Positions 11,506 through 23,714 of a DNA stretch of 64,000 bases are shown one piece after another. The notes under the pieces were generated by a model. It worked only from the letters and a program-made list of their open reading frames with translations, was not told the DNA's origin and made no database searches. Source of the DNA: Actinostola sp. cb2023 (taxonomy: Eukaryota > Cnidaria > Anthozoa > Actiniaria > Actinostolidae); the NCBI GenBank assembly GCA_033675265.1, contig JAUJYZ010001123.1:122001-186000 (forward strand). The letters run 5' to 3'. The first letter of the stretch is position 1, and each line of letters begins with the position of its first letter. The position numbers and the translations under genes were made by a program.

Positions 11506-13934
11506 ACAGCAATTTACGTGTTGTTTTACTTGATTTGGTCTAGAATGATTATTCATTGGGATCTAAATCCATCTCAGACAGGTAATGTTAGCTGACTCAT
11601 TTCAGACTAAACACAGCAAGGTTTATCCATTACTGACATGTGTTATCATAACATCCTTACTAGATATGGCAAAGCTTCCGATGTGTTAATATATAACAAG
11701 TCATTAAACGCATTTAGAGCATCAGGGAATTGGTACGCTATGACTGTAGAGATGATAACTTCAAAACCCATCCATATACAGCTTGTGGGAGTATCCTCAA
11801 GGCGGAACGTCACAGCGCATGCGTTAAAGATAATATTGCAAACGCATTGAGGTTTGCGAAATGTGTTTGTATCAGTTTAAGAATGGTTATTATTATGATA
11901 AAGTTCCTCGGTGTTTGACGATATTTGGATAATAAAAATGACAAAGAGATGTTTAATTATATTCGGCATATTTGTGTTATTGTAAATATGATAAACACTT
12001 CTTTAAAACATGTACGTTTTGGGCGCCATTTTCCCACCGAAAATCTTCAACGAAAAAGCGGGTTCGTTTTAGGCACACTATACGACTCATGTTTTATGTT
12101 CATTTTCCCGCCACTTTTACAATCGAGAAATTCGATGTTTAGCCGCCATTTGTCCCCCAAATCTTCAACGAAAAAGCGGGTTCGTATTAGACACACTATA
12201 CGACTCATGTTTTATGTTCATTTCCCCCCAAAGTATGTTTAATTTAACTATATATGTGCGCTCTCTTTTCATAAGCGCAGTATTTCAAAAGTAACGTTGA
12301 ATTCTAACGCATCTCGCTCTTGTACTAGTTAACTTTAGAACATGTTGACATTACCTTTATTGGAGTGCAGCCTCGAACCTATTCGACATAACACGTTCAG
12401 CTTAAAAGCGATTATGGGATGTTCTGATTTGATAAAGGCCGCTCGATTGCTTGTGTGAACTTGTACGTTCATGTACAGCATTTCTGAAAGAATAAGAGAT
12501 CCAATATCTCAATTCTAGGCGCTATTTAAATGATATTTATCATTACTATTTATATTATTAACGGCCATATTTGTTGGTAGGCACAGACAAACATAGATCG
12601 CGAATCTCATTCAAAACCTTTTGATGGGTATAACGTAAACCGTAATCACCAAAAAGATGCTATTTTTCTCACCAATCTACACGGCGGCCTGAGCGATCTC
12701 GCAAAAAAAAACAAAAAAAAAACACAAACATTAGTTTTAAATAGGTGATATACCTTCATACCTCTTGTAGTCCAGAACAGTTCCAAACTTGAAGTTTCAT
12801 TCTAGATGAGAATAGAACTCGTTCAGTTTGTGCTAGCTGACAGTATTTAATCTTTTGCTCAGTCAATTTATTAATACCGAGTTGACTAATTAGGTGGACT
12901 AAATGCGGACAAAAAAAATCAATTAAATAGCGACAAATTAATTAATGTCAAAATCCAAGCAACATGGCGCTACGCAACTGAAACAGGTGAGGATTTTCTC
13001 ACTGTGGAGAAGAAAAACAAAGCTTAACGGGAGAAAATATACCGTAAACAAGCCACGAGCGTAGAGGTTTACTACAGAAGTAAGTTAAATCGAACGATAA
13101 ATATTACTTTTAGAGGAAAAAGAGTCAAGAACTTGACTGCGATTAATGCCAATCAAACTGACAGAGTCGAGGAATTTTGTCTTTAATGCTCTCTGGAAGA
13201 CGGCCGTCATCCCGGAGCCAAGGTTGTCACTTTTAGCTTGGTTTAAAGCTTAAATGTCCATCACTGTTGACATGAAAGTAATTTCAGTTGAGAATCAAAC
13301 AATTAAACATGACAACAGATAAGTTTTCTCCGGTGAGTAACCGTCATTACTAAATCAGTAGAGTACGAGACGGCGTATAATGACTATATCAAAAGGTGTC
13401 GGAATTCAGCTTTCTCCGACCGATCAACCAAAAGTAATTGTGTCTTTTAACGAATGGCATAAAGCTTTGGTATAAAGAACTCTGTGCTCATCTTTAAAGC
13501 ATATCTCATTCGACACTCTTTTCTTAATTGCTATATACACCAACGCACTAGTTTGACATCTAGCCAGCCACTGTAGAATTTTTTGTACAGATATATTATC
13601 AGTTGCGCAAATGTGGCTTGGTTTACTGTGATATACAGTATGACGGCGTACACAAAGCTGTTGGTGGTTGCGGACATCCCTGCATGGCTCAGCTCGTCTC
13701 TATTCACAACGTATTGTGGCTTAGCTTAATTTACACCGAGCGACGTAACAGGGTAGCAAAGGGGTTTCGCGTGATTTGACCAAAGAATGGAGCGTGAAAT
13801 TCATAAAAATTCGAGCGTGATGCGTGAATTTATGTTTCAACGTGATGCGTGATCGTCCCTTTTGACCAACTGTGATTTACCGCTGTTATGCTCTGTGAAA
13901 CATAATTGACTGGACAAAACTGAATCGTGGCATG

Positions 13935-13936
<2 letters not shown>
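11506..13936. other. No recognisable gene; one direct duplication
   Basis: No coding sequence was recognised. At about 12022-12118 and 12144-12230 there is an imperfect direct duplication sharing ATCTTCAACGAAAAAGCGGG and the following CACACTATACGACTCATG segment. Both copies sit near GCCATTTT/GCCATTTG boxes. The rest is unremarkable AT-rich sequence. Confidence 0.55.

Positions 13937-13979
<43 letters not shown>
13937..13979. repeat. Poly-C homopolymer tract
   Basis: An uninterrupted run of more than 40 C residues. It resembles the homopolymer ends of the G-rich inverted-repeat elements at 22.7 and 24.6 kb and may be a solo end of that family. The exact length is unreliable in any assembly. 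Confidence 0.9.
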
Positions 13980-13981
<2 letters not shown>

Positions 13982-14157
13982 CAGTTGCGCCGGCAGTTAC
14001 TTGACTACGAGAATGGATCCGAAGTAAGGTTAAACATCTTTTTAAATTATTGTGGTAGCGTGAGGACATTTTCACACTACCTATGCTTCTTAGGCTTGCC
14101 ACTGAGTGCTCACATCGTCTCGGTGTACAAGTTGTAGATATTGCGATTATAAATATA

Positions 14158-15140
14158 GTAAAACCTGTATTATAGAAGCGAACATACTCGGGGATGATGA
14201 TAGGATAGTGTCCTTTTAATACAGCGTGTCTGCTTAATACCGTATTTTTTAACTCGCTCGCTCCGCGTCAATGTTGTTTTTATTGTGCTTAACACAAATA
14301 CTAATTCAACTATTCGGCTTTTGGTCGGTGTATTCAAAATTATCATTGTAAGCCGTGTTTGTGAATGCCAGCTGATATTCAAACGACACTATTTTCACTA
14401 AAACTGCTGCCAAGCGTTATTCCCTCGTACGATTTTTTTTAGACTTCGTGAACGGCCTTTTAAGGTCCCTAGTAATGTTCTGGCGAGGTAAGAAAAAAAT
14501 TGTTCGAGTCGAAATCACGTAACAACCGACAGGTCCAAATATTGATAACAAAAATATGAATTGGTGATTTCGGCTCGATCAATTTCCTTCTTACCTCGTC
14601 AGAACATCACTATGGACCTTAAAAGGTCGTTCACGAAGTTTAAAAAAAATCGTACGAGGGAATAACGCTTCGCAGCAGTATTAGTGAAAATAGTGTCGTT
14701 TGAATATCAGCTGGCATTCACAAACACGGCTTACAATGATAATTTTGAATACACCGACCAAAAGCCGAATAGTTGAATTAGTATTTGTGTTAAGCACAAT
14801 AAAATCCAAGCAACATTGACGCGGAGCGAGCGAGTTAAAAAATACGGCAAACCGGTCATTCATTATGCTGGAACCACCTTAATGGAGGGTGTCCGCTTAT
14901 ACAGGGTATTCCGCTTAATGGACTAGGTGTCCGCTTAATACAGGGTATTCCGCTTAATGGACTAGGTGTCCGCTTAATACAGGGTATTCCGCTTAATGGA
15001 CTAGGTGTCCGCTTAATACAGGGTATTCCGCTTAATGGACTAAGTGTCCGCTTAATACAGGGTATTCCGCTTAATGGACTAGGTGTCCGCTTAATACAGG
15101 GTATTCCGCTTAATGGACTAGGTGTCCGCTAATACAGGGG
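14158..15140. mobile_element. Foldback element with subterminal 39-bp repeats
   Basis: A near-perfect inverted repeat has arms at about 14240-14525 and 14563-14847 with a loop of under 40 bp. The outer boundary of both arms is CCGTATTTTTTAACTCGC or its complement. Outside the right arm lie about 6.4 copies of a 39-bp unit (14886-15135) that starts GTGTCCGCTTAATACAGGG and ends TTAATGGACTAG. Diverged units (GTGTCCTTTTAATACAGC) lie left of the left arm near 14207. Outer ends contain CCTGTATTATAGAAGCG and, on the other side, CGCTAATACAGG, which are rough inverted repeats. The structure is that of a non-autonomous foldback transposon. No transposase is present. Confidence 0.8.
14886..15135. repeat. 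39-bp tandem repeat
   Basis: About 6.4 nearly identical copies. Each contains GTGTCCGCTTAATACAGGG followed by TATTCCGCTTAATGGACTAG. The CCGCTTAAT motif occurs twice per unit, so the unit itself looks like an older duplication. Confidence 0.95.
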
Positions 15141-15261
15141 GAAGTGGTCTTCCAGGGGGCGGACGGTGCGCCCTTTTACCCCCTCCCTCCATCAGTGCTC
15201 CTTTCTAAGGGTATTTAATGCTATACTGAGCTACACGGATTAGAGGGAAGTCGAAACAAGG

Positions 15262-15349
15262 ATGTGAGGTCATGAAGAATCGAACCGGGCACATCTCACT
15301 TAGAAGGCTTAGTAGGTCGCGCACTAATCAACTATGCCATCCTTGCTCC
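15262..15349 (-). repeat. tRNA-like sequence (tRNA pseudogene or SINE head)
   Basis: Read on the minus strand it has an A-box-like segment (TGGCATAGTTGATTAGTGC, complement at 15320-15338) and a B box GGTTCGATTC (complement at 15277-15286). CAAGGATG near the 5' end can pair with CATCCTTG near the 3' end like an acceptor stem. The match to a standard cloverleaf is imperfect. A SINE head or decayed tRNA is more likely than a functional gene. Confidence 0.5.
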
Positions 15350-15616
15350 TGTAGAGACAGCTTAATGTAAGAATAGCATACGTAAATAGACATTAATAAT
15401 AATAATAATACAAATAATAATTACATTAATTAACATTTCAAATAGACAACATTTTTCTTACCTCGTATTGTATAATTTTATGCATTTTTTCAGCGACAGG
15501 ATTACTGGTCGCGAGGATGTTGGATATTGCTTTGACATCTTATCTCTAAAACGAGAAATGTCAGACGTTGGTTACTGCGGTATCGAGTGCAACGTACCTC
15601 GCCCATAAGGGAGTTT

Positions 15617-15990
15617 TACTCTTTAGCGACGCAAGCATAAGCGCAATCACAAGAGGTCTTATGTCACTGTGAAAACGGACCTGACGCAAGCATAAGCACA
15701 AGTACAAGACGCCTTATGTCACTGTGAAAACGGGCCTGACACAAGCATAAGCGCAAGCACATGAGACCTTATGTCACTGTGAAAACGGGCCTGGCGCAAG
15801 CATAAGCGCAAGCACAAGAGACCTTATGTCACTGTGAAAACGGGCCTGGCGCAAGCATAAGCACAAGAGGCCTTATGTCACTGTGAAAACGGGCCTGACA
15901 CAAGCATAAGCGCAAGCACATGAGACCTTATGTCACTGTGAAAACAGGACTGACGTAGGCATAAGCGCAAGGATTAAAGTCTTTCCATTT
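15617..15990. repeat. ~55-bp tandem repeat
   Basis: Six copies contain GCAAGCATAAGCGCAAGCAC followed by CTTATGTCACTGTGAAAACG. An inverted copy of the CATAAGCGCAAG motif lies just beyond at about 15996-16011. This suggests the array is the internally amplified end of an inverted-repeat element. Confidence 0.85.
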
Positions 15991-16218
15991 TCCTATGCTT
16001 GCGCTTATGCCTTCGTCGGCCCGTTTTCAAACGACACAAGTTCTGCATGCTTGTGTCATAGACCAGGCTGTCCAGTCTTGTCAGCGTTTTCGCTGGACTG
16101 CCATGCTACTGAGTTTCGCAAACGTCGCCGGTTTTGGCGTTGAATTGACGCACTCAAAACCAAAACCAGTCTGTAGGTGTTAAGAAACGGTGGAAATCCC
16201 GAAGTTTTCCATCGTCTC

Positions 16219-16505
16219 TAATAGGCCATTTGCAGGATTACGATCACGTGGTTGTACTGAGTGGCAAAAAAATCTGACTTTATTTATTTGAAGAATCTTA
16301 CATACATGATATCAGTAGTGACAGTAAAGAAATCTGTTTGAAATGTTATTTTTCAACCTCCAGTTGATTATCGATCTTTTTCAATCAACCGTCTCAAAGT
16401 TTGTTTGCCAGTCAGCAGAGCCGTTCCCATGGGATCTTCGGCTCAGTTCACTCGTTATTCAAGCGATATATTGGCATGTGACTGTAAACTGCAAAGGGCC
16501 TATTA
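16219..16505. mobile_element. MITE with TAATAGGCC ends
   Basis: A 287-bp segment bounded by inverted repeats: left TAATAGGCCATTTGCAG, right complement TAATAGGCCCTTTGCAG (16 of 17 matching), with weaker pairing for another ~14 bp. No coding capacity. Confidence 0.75.
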
Positions 16506-17196
16506 CAACTATGTCCAAGAGACTTTGCTATTACTAATTCCTCGTATCATTACTTCAAAATGACAGTCAGGAAAAGAAGTATTTCTTAATCCGTTAACTT
16601 GCAATTTTAGTACGTCGTTAAGGGTTTTTGCCGCGTGGGTTACCTGTGTGTTTTTGGACGGAGAGAGACTAAGTCGAGGAGACTCAACAAAGGTATCAAA
16701 CTCTTCGTGAATACGAGTGGGATTTCCAAGACAAATCAGATGATAAAGTGACCCCAAGATGTTTGTGGGAGTAAACTTGATTCAAGGATGTATAATAAAG
16801 TTGTTATAAATAAATAAACACGAAAGGAAAACAGTCTATTATAAGAAGTCTTGTCTGTAGATAAAGAAATCTCGTACCCAATGTTTCTCCGTTTCAGTTC
16901 TCGGACGCCATATTTGGAAGTCATTAGTCTCCAGTCTCCCAACTGTACATTTTGATATCTAAAGAAACCGCAATCAAAATTAATCAAAAACACGTGCTTT
17001 TTACTTGGAAACCGCTGACGCGCGACTGAGTCAGTGGAGCATCTGTCTTTTCGGCGAGCATGCGCATTTGGAAAACCGCAGACTCTGGAGTCGATACTGA
17101 TGGCTCACTTCATAGGTACAACTGAAACAGCTCTTCGTTATTTTGTGAACTCCGAATTAAACGTCGAGGAGAAAAACGCGAAGGGAACGAGGAAAA

Positions 17197-17317
17197 ATGG
17201 CAGAGGTTCTCGGCCCGAAATCACCACTTCTCGAAGTGGACGGCGGAATTTCGCGAATAAATAGAGACTTAGTCAGGGGGGGTTGTGCTGGCTCTCAATG
17301 GCGAAGACTCACTTGTA
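17197..17317 (+). other. Possible first coding exon
   Basis: ATG at 17197 sits in a good initiation context (AAAAATGG) and opens a frame beginning MAEVLGPKSPLLEVDGGISR. The frame reaches a donor-like A|GTGAGT at 17317/17318. The upstream 150 bp contain GCATGCGCA (NRF1-like) and GACGCGCGAC, as in TATA-less promoters. No downstream exon was found, and the in-frame stop comes soon after the donor. The call rests only on context. Confidence 0.22.
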
Positions 17318-17797
17318 GTGAGTAAATAAACTTGTAGTCCCGAGGATTCTTGAACTCAAGGCAAACGAGAAAACAAGCTGTCATTTGTGTTCGTCATTTG
17401 ATCCCAAACTGCAATAATGTCCAATAGAAACAAGGTGTGACAGGGATTTAGATCATTAGATGGATTCTAGTATTTCCTTGTGTATAGTCATCAGTTCTAT
17501 CCAAATAAAACTACACTACGAATTAGACGCGCACTTATAGCACAACTACGATAATCTTATCCTTGATCTAGATTAAGACCATTAATGGTTTAGTAACGAT
17601 TGCCGCAATACAGAACTACCGCTATCTACCGCACGCGGTCATCGCGATCGATCTCCATGTTATCTTGAATAAACGAATATCCCTCGGACATGGACGCGTG
17701 CTATCTTTCTCTATCGAGGTCCTACTGCATAATATAAAGTAAACCACAATCATCAAATCACATAACGAATGTAGACAAATGAAGTATAGGCGCAACT

Positions 17798-17905
17798 TAG
17801 TCTCCTCCGCAGGCAACTCCTTTGTCGGAATTGGGATTGGCACAGGAATCCCAACCCCAATGCCAATGCCAATTCCGACAAAGGAGTTGCCTGCGGAGGA
17901 GGCTA
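17798..17905. mobile_element. 108-bp hairpin transposon with 9-bp target duplication
   Basis: An almost perfect hairpin: left end TAGTCTCCTCCGCAGGCAAC, right end complement TAGCCTCCTCCGCAGGCAAC, pairing onward for roughly 40 bp. It is flanked by a perfect direct repeat GGCGCAACT (17789-17797 and 17906-17914). The direct repeat can be read as TAGGCGCAACT if the terminal TA is counted as target. A 9-11 bp duplication fits Mutator-like elements. No coding capacity. Confidence 0.9.
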
Positions 17906-17957
17906 GGCGCAACTGTGGACACAATGCGTCGTAAAACTCTCCGTCTCTAGCTTTCAA

Positions 17958-19890
17958 AAAAGTGTTTTCTGTTTTTCGCTTCTACGGTGTTTAATTATCT
18001 TACGCCAGTCATTACACAATCTCTCCCCGAGGCGTCCACGTACTGCTAAACTCTATACAATGCACTTTCTTTCTTGCTGTGAGACCACACACTGGTAGCT
18101 GTTCGCTCGTCTAAATTAGCTCCAAATCCGTTGTCTCTGTAAACGTCGTAAGCGATACGTGTGACCCGGCTAATGAACAAATCAGTAGCTAAATAATTTG
18201 TTTGTCATTGTTGTTACACGTGTTTCTAGATGGACTTTCCTGCTGTCGATAGTTTGCAATGGTTTCAGTAAAGTAGCTCGTACCAATGACAACCGGAATG
18301 GATTCTTCGTACGATGACGTCACTGGAGGATGTCAAGTTCGCGCGTCTGAATTATACTCGCGCATGAAAACGCACTCCATGAAATCGCGATATGACACGC
18401 GCGCGTGCGTGTCTTTCCGTCATACCCCGATCAGTAGTATTATCAACTACTTTATCACTCTCGTGATTATCTACAATGTCAATACCATTGCATTTTGCAA
18501 TCTTTGTCACAGTGGCGTAATTATACTCGCGACGATAATCGTCTCAGATTATTGTTATTGGTGTCTATGTTATGGCGAATTTTGTAAAATAATAATCATA
18601 ATAATCATAATGGTTTTAAGACACGCACGTATAAGATTAAGGATGGTAACTTCCAGAAATGTGTTTTCGTCAGTGTTTCTCTTGCGTAAACGATAATGTT
18701 TTGACTTGTTCAATTTGAGACGGCGTGTGATAGTCGTGTTGTGGCGCACGGTTACTTGTGTTGTGGGTCACCGCGGCATAGCTGAAGCGAGGTGTGTAAT
18801 GAGCGGAGAGAAACGAATCAGGAAGGAGGGAGAAACAACCGAAAAAAATAGGGAGGGAGTAAAATGGCCTAAAAATATGGAGGGAGGAGTTCAAAACAAC
18901 CGAAACAAACAGGGAGCAGGGAGAAAAATCACCTAAACATTAGGGAGGGTGGATATTATAAATGCCTGTTCCTCTCCGCTCTGTAATACAGCATTATCAC
19001 CAACGACATCGATAGCCATCTCCACAATCGTCATCATCATCATCACATTTTCATCAGTCATCATCAGGCATTCTCGTTATTTCACATCATTACGATGCGG
19101 TGGAATCATTTACACCACGTAAATATGTATCTACATTCATCATCATTGTGCACACACTCGCTAATAAATAGACCTGCACCTAAAGCTGTCCACATCCTTA
19201 GTGAAGTAGATATTTCAGGTGAAGTCGTCATTTGAAGGTTGTTTTAAGAATGGAAACACTCTGTTATGCCGGCATTGAAAAGGCCAAGACCACAGCATCG
19301 CCAGCTGTCTGAAATCACTTCCCCTTTCCTCGTAAACACTCGAGAAAATCAGTAGGGATGTTTAGACTAAAACCGTGTACCTTGGCACGGAACTGACATC
19401 AAGTTCAGAACTTGAATCACAACTTGAGAGTCACTACTCGAACGAAACGTAGTCAGTTCAATTCGATTCTGGTCCAGGGGCCCGTTTCTCGAAAGCCCCG
19501 AAAGCTTTATATATCGGACCCGAACTGAGCCGGGGTTTCCTTACAAATCTACAGACATGAAACTTTGCATGAAGGGAAAGTTTGTTCATATTAAACACAT
19601 GTCAAAAGAACAGCTTTGTAGAGTAAGTGTCTCAGATTTCTGGGATGTCTTTTCGGGCCGGGCCCCAGGTCTCTCTCCATTCTCCCACCTGTATAACACA
19701 GGAATCCCAAAGGAGAGAAGTTGGGAGACCGTCTGAGCACAGTCTGGATACGAAGACAAAAAGCCAAATCAATTCGTCGTACGCCCCGCAAATTCAATTG
19801 ATTTATGGACTTGCTCAGGACAATAGCAATGCAACGATAGTGTGGCAGGATGGGAAATCCCAAACAAACAGTACGCACATGAAGAACTCC
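17958..19890. other. No recognisable gene
   Basis: No supported coding sequence. The 136-codon plus-strand frame at 18286-18696 contains an isoleucine run from an ATA-rich stretch and matches nothing known. A degenerate GGGAGGGAG-type array occupies about 18815-18950. A CAT/ATC-rich stretch lies near 19030-19075. Confidence 0.55.
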
Positions 19891-20290
19891 TATTAGCCAC
19901 TTTAGAAACGAGTGAAGGACTGGGAACGAGTTTTAAGAATTAATCTATTCAAAAATATACAATATTACAAATATCACAATTAGCATTATTACAAAGTTTC
20001 AAAAGGTTTTGTTAGATATTGAACGAGTAACAGCTTTCCAAAAATCGCAAAAATTACAAAGACATATATGTGGATCCATATATGTTTACACTTGTCCCGA
20101 GTAACCATACATTTTTTTGTAATTTTTGCAGTTTTTAAATGTCTGCAGTTCAGTTGCTACTTGTCCAAATCCTATCAAACTCCTGAAACTTACTAATTCT
20201 GATATGCTCTTTCTTGTGATGTTTTTTAAAAATTAGATTAATTTTTAAAACTCTTTCCCAGTCCTCCACTCGTTTTTGAAGTGGCTAATA
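19891..20290. mobile_element. 400-bp foldback MITE
   Basis: Ends are TATTAGCCACTTTAGAAACG and the complement TATTAGCCACTTCAAAAACG. Pairing continues about 54 bp with a handful of mismatches, including GAGGACTGGGAA-type sequence. The interior is also self-complementary (CAAAAATTACAAAGA against TTTGTAATTTTTGCAG), so nearly the whole element can fold. No ORF. Confidence 0.8.
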
Positions 20291-20885
20291 CATACACCAA
20301 CTATCCTAATGACAAAAAGAAGGATAGCTGAAGCGCTTACCATGAAAGAAAACAAGCCAGATCTTAATTAATGAACTAGACGCTCTACTAGCGTGAACTT
20401 GGGCTTCTTAATAAAGCTGTTTTGATAGATTTTAAATGTAAAACCTAATAGCTTGTATCATCATACAGAAGTAGTTTTAGCCTACATGTATTACTTGCAG
20501 AATTTAAGTCACTCGTTGTGTGACTCAGTAGAGCATGCATACGTAATTAGCTTCAACACTCCTAGCTGACAGCTGCATGGCGAAGCACATTTCGATTACC
20601 TTGCAAGAAACGATTTCACAAACTCAATAAAATTACGATCGAGTTCTTACTAAGCCACAGACACCTGTTAGAAATACACTTTCAGACAGAATTGCAAGGC
20701 CAAAAAGTATTCTCTAGGATATTTGCATATTTACTAAGCAGTATTAATGAACGACTCGACTGGCTCGAGCAAGGGAGCACGGCAAAATCCTTTTTGAATG
20801 CTGCTGGTGATTTGATTTATCGTTACGTACGTCTGCCATCTTGAATTTCGTTGATAAGCTGCTGACCACAACTTCTGTATACTCA

Positions 20886-20916
<31 letters not shown>

Positions 20917-20998
20917 GCGCATGCGCTAAGGTGAACTTGCAGATTTGGCGTAGAAACACGACGACGACCAAAAAGAATAACCGTCTGTAATCTTAGAC
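20291..20998. other. No recognisable gene
   Basis: No supported coding sequence. The two minus-strand frames of 62 and 75 codons here overlap each other and have no recognisable features. Confidence 0.55.
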
Positions 20999-21027
20999 TT
21001 GGGCCTTCCACAGGAAGCCCAAGTAAA
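20999..21027. repeat. Short hairpin ACTTGGGC...GCCCAAGT
   Basis: A near-perfect 29-bp hairpin of the motif TTGGGCTTCC/GGAAGCCCAA. The same motif recurs at 47874-47891, 49646-49662 with its complement at 49673-49686, and 53612-53623. This suggests ends of a dispersed element. Confidence 0.6.
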
Positions 21028-21156
21028 AAGGACAGTCGGTCCTATTGAGATTGTTCAATTACTAAGCTAGTCACGCAACATAATATTACAGTGTGTCACG
21101 GTGATGATTTTCATTGTATTTTGCTCCGTTTAATAATGACTTTTTAAAAACTATGA

Positions 21157-21245
21157 TTAAGGCCTAGTTCAAGCGCCGTACTATCCAAGAAGCCGCCTCA
21201 TAATGAGAACGGTTCATGATTAGCACGACGTCTGAACTAGGCCTA
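21157..21245. mobile_element. ~90-bp inverted-repeat element, GGCCTAGTTCA ends
   Basis: Left AAGGCCTAGTTCAAGCGCCG pairs with right complement TTAGGCCTAGTTCAGACGTC. Only ~50 bp of unique sequence lies between. No clear target duplication. The end resembles GGCCTGGTTCAA of the larger element at 45485-46168. Confidence 0.55.
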
Positions 21246-22130
21246 ACTTTATTTGAACTCGGTTTGATAGGACTGTTTCTAAAGGTCCCTAGCAAAACAA
21301 ATGCTAATGATTACGTTTTATTGTTCAGCCTTTTGCTGATGAGCAGTGGACACTGCTAGAAATATTCGTAGACCGAATAAATACTTGCGTTCATAATTAA
21401 AAACTACTGCAATATATTTACACAAAGACTTACAATGTTGCGGCGAACGCTTCAATAAGTTGTCAAAATATCCATTGATTTTGGTGAATATAAACCCCCA
21501 TGATGACAAGTTTCATAACTGGTTTTATAATCTCGGAAAATCAGCCGATTTGAGTGAGAGCGGGTTACGTGTAAATAGACGCGTAGATAGATAATCTACA
21601 TAAATATGTCGCGAGTCTCGCGAGGACCCCTCGAGTGGCTCAGTGACAAGTCACGTGACTTAAACAAACAAAGCTAAATTTCAAGCTGATTCTTTGTCAA
21701 CAGATTAAGGCAGCACTCACTTAAACTCATCAACATTAACCTCGTTTACGAAATCAGTAGACGTGCTTTCTCGTGCTTCTGAGAACCAACACTGCCCTCG
21801 GCGATCGAATTCCTTCCATCGTCAGAACCACACGTTTGAAATCGTTTAACGCGAGGGATTTCAACATTTCCACAGCAGACTCGAGCATGACTGCGTCGCT
21901 AAGTGTCGTGTCATGGGGACGACAGCACGTCCATTCAATCACTGTGCAAATAGATCAAACATGTGAGAAACTGAGTCAACTTGCGCTCGATATATTTATA
22001 GAGGAATTCAGTGATGGCCTTGTGAACTCTAAGCTGAATGGTAATGACAACAGCTTGGATTAGTGGTAGTGAGTGACGTACGCAGAGGTAGTTATGATAT
22101 CAACGGAGACGAGACAAGAATAGAACAAGG
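21246..22130. other. No recognisable gene
   Basis: No assignable coding sequence. Overlapping frames on both strands at 21754-22063 (62 and 96 codons) show no motif. Confidence 0.5.
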
Positions 22131-22335
22131 CTCCTTAGAAAAGTAATAATAGAATGAAATGGAATGGAATTGAAAAAATGGGATAGAATGGAATGTGAGG
22201 GAAACAGCACAAAAAAATGAAACGGAATCAGAGAGAACAGAATGAAATAGAATAAACTAGAACAACAGTGACAGGATGTAATCACATGAAAGTGATTAGA
22301 ATAGAATACACTAGAATGTTTAGCCAGTGTGATGG
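22130..22335. repeat. Purine-rich GGAAT/AGAAT degenerate repeat
   Basis: Irregular tandem GAATGAAATGGAATGGAATT-like sequence, strongly purine-biased on the plus strand. The minus-strand frame across it (22100-22399) is rich in Phe, Ser and Leu, as expected from this composition, and is not a gene. Confidence 0.7.
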
Positions 22336-22662
22336 AATACAACCAAATAGAACAGAAACAAAGGGATAACATACGACGTACAGAAAATACCGCAATCAAG
22401 AGATTTCAACGGAAATGGAGTGCCAATCACATTGATCAAAAACCAAACTGACATCTTCAGAGTAAGTTTAGAGCATCCGCTCTCTGATCCTATATCTCTA
22501 GTTTACACGCTAATCCTCTTTACAGAGTTTCAGTGTCATGTAAGCCACCGGGTTGCTTCATGCATGTCTTTCATTAAACAGCTACATTTACATGACACAT
22601 GTTTAGCTATTCTCTTGGTAATGGTTTACATTACTAGTTAAGGTTATTTGTGTAAAATGGGT

Positions 22663-22951
22663 AAAGGGGGGGGGGGGGGGACTCACATATAAAAATTGTG
22701 GGGGGGTCATCGTACTAGCTTAAGGCATTTGAACCTAAAACGACCACCGTTAGTCTTATCCTAATACCTTTTTCGGTATCACCCCTTCAAGACAATTGAC
22801 TTACTTGTCAGAAAAGCTGATTTTCAATTAGAATTGGTGGTACCTTTCAGGGATTGAAAAATGATTTCTTGCCACGCCCACAAGGCTTAGGGGTTATCTT
22901 CAAAATAGCAGACGAACAACCCTACCACTCTTGAAGTGGGAGTCCTCCCCC
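22663..22951. mobile_element. Diverged G-rich-ended inverted-repeat element
   Basis: A G run followed by ACTCACAT at the left and GGGAGTCCTCCCCCCCGG at the right form rough inverted ends around ~260 bp. The layout is as in the better-preserved copies at 24.6 and 25.3 kb. No ORF. Confidence 0.45.
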
Positions 22952-23700
22952 CCGGGATGGATTCATTAACATGTGTTGTTTTGCATCGAGTCATTTACTT
23001 ATCAACGACGCTTGTACGTCGTCACATCAAAAACAGAACTAATAAACATACTCTTTTGGATCCTTGAAATTTTTAAATTCTAACTTCTTCACTTGGAATA
23101 AAAACTACAGTTTCTATGATGCTTATTTGATACCATAGTTCGAGCAGCGCCCCTTCAATTCAGAGCAGAAGTTGAGGAATTCGTTCTAAAAATGGACCAA
23201 AGATATATCAATGGTGAAGCAATAAAGTAAGGGTCAACTCATGACATAATCTAAGTGATAAGATGACTTACTAATTAGCGGTTATCTTACTCAAGTAGAT
23301 GGCGCTCTGACGCTCTCCGTTTAGCCTGCGTAGCAAGCGTTTTTTTAAGGCCGCGCGGAAGATTTTTTTTGTTCCTCTTTTCGGTGCTGACCAAGAGTAA
23401 CGTGGAGTCTGGGGACGAGATTGAGTGGATCTCAGTGCGGTTAAAATTAAATTCACACGTTCTCTACTGTGTCACCAATTATCGTGGTATTCATTAATAA
23501 TTCGTGAGGAAAACACAATAGAAAATATAACCGTAGCAGAACTTGTAATTCGGATACAAAATCGTCTAAAACTTAACTTTCTCAGATAAACTTAGTGTAT
23601 TTTATACATCAAAATCCAACACACAAATCAGGCGCGAATAGTCTATATGTATTCATGGATCGTGAAAAGACATTACTTCAAATATAGCATAAAGGAACGG
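22952..23700. other. No recognisable gene
   Basis: No supported coding sequence or element. The 61-codon minus-strand frame at 23271-23456 has no family signature. Confidence 0.5.
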
Positions 23701-23714
23701 GTATATCACCAACT

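Noticed and set aside
13830..14102. Minus-strand ORF with a polyglycine run
   Set aside because: The glycine run is the translation of the poly-C homopolymer. The flanks have no coding features.
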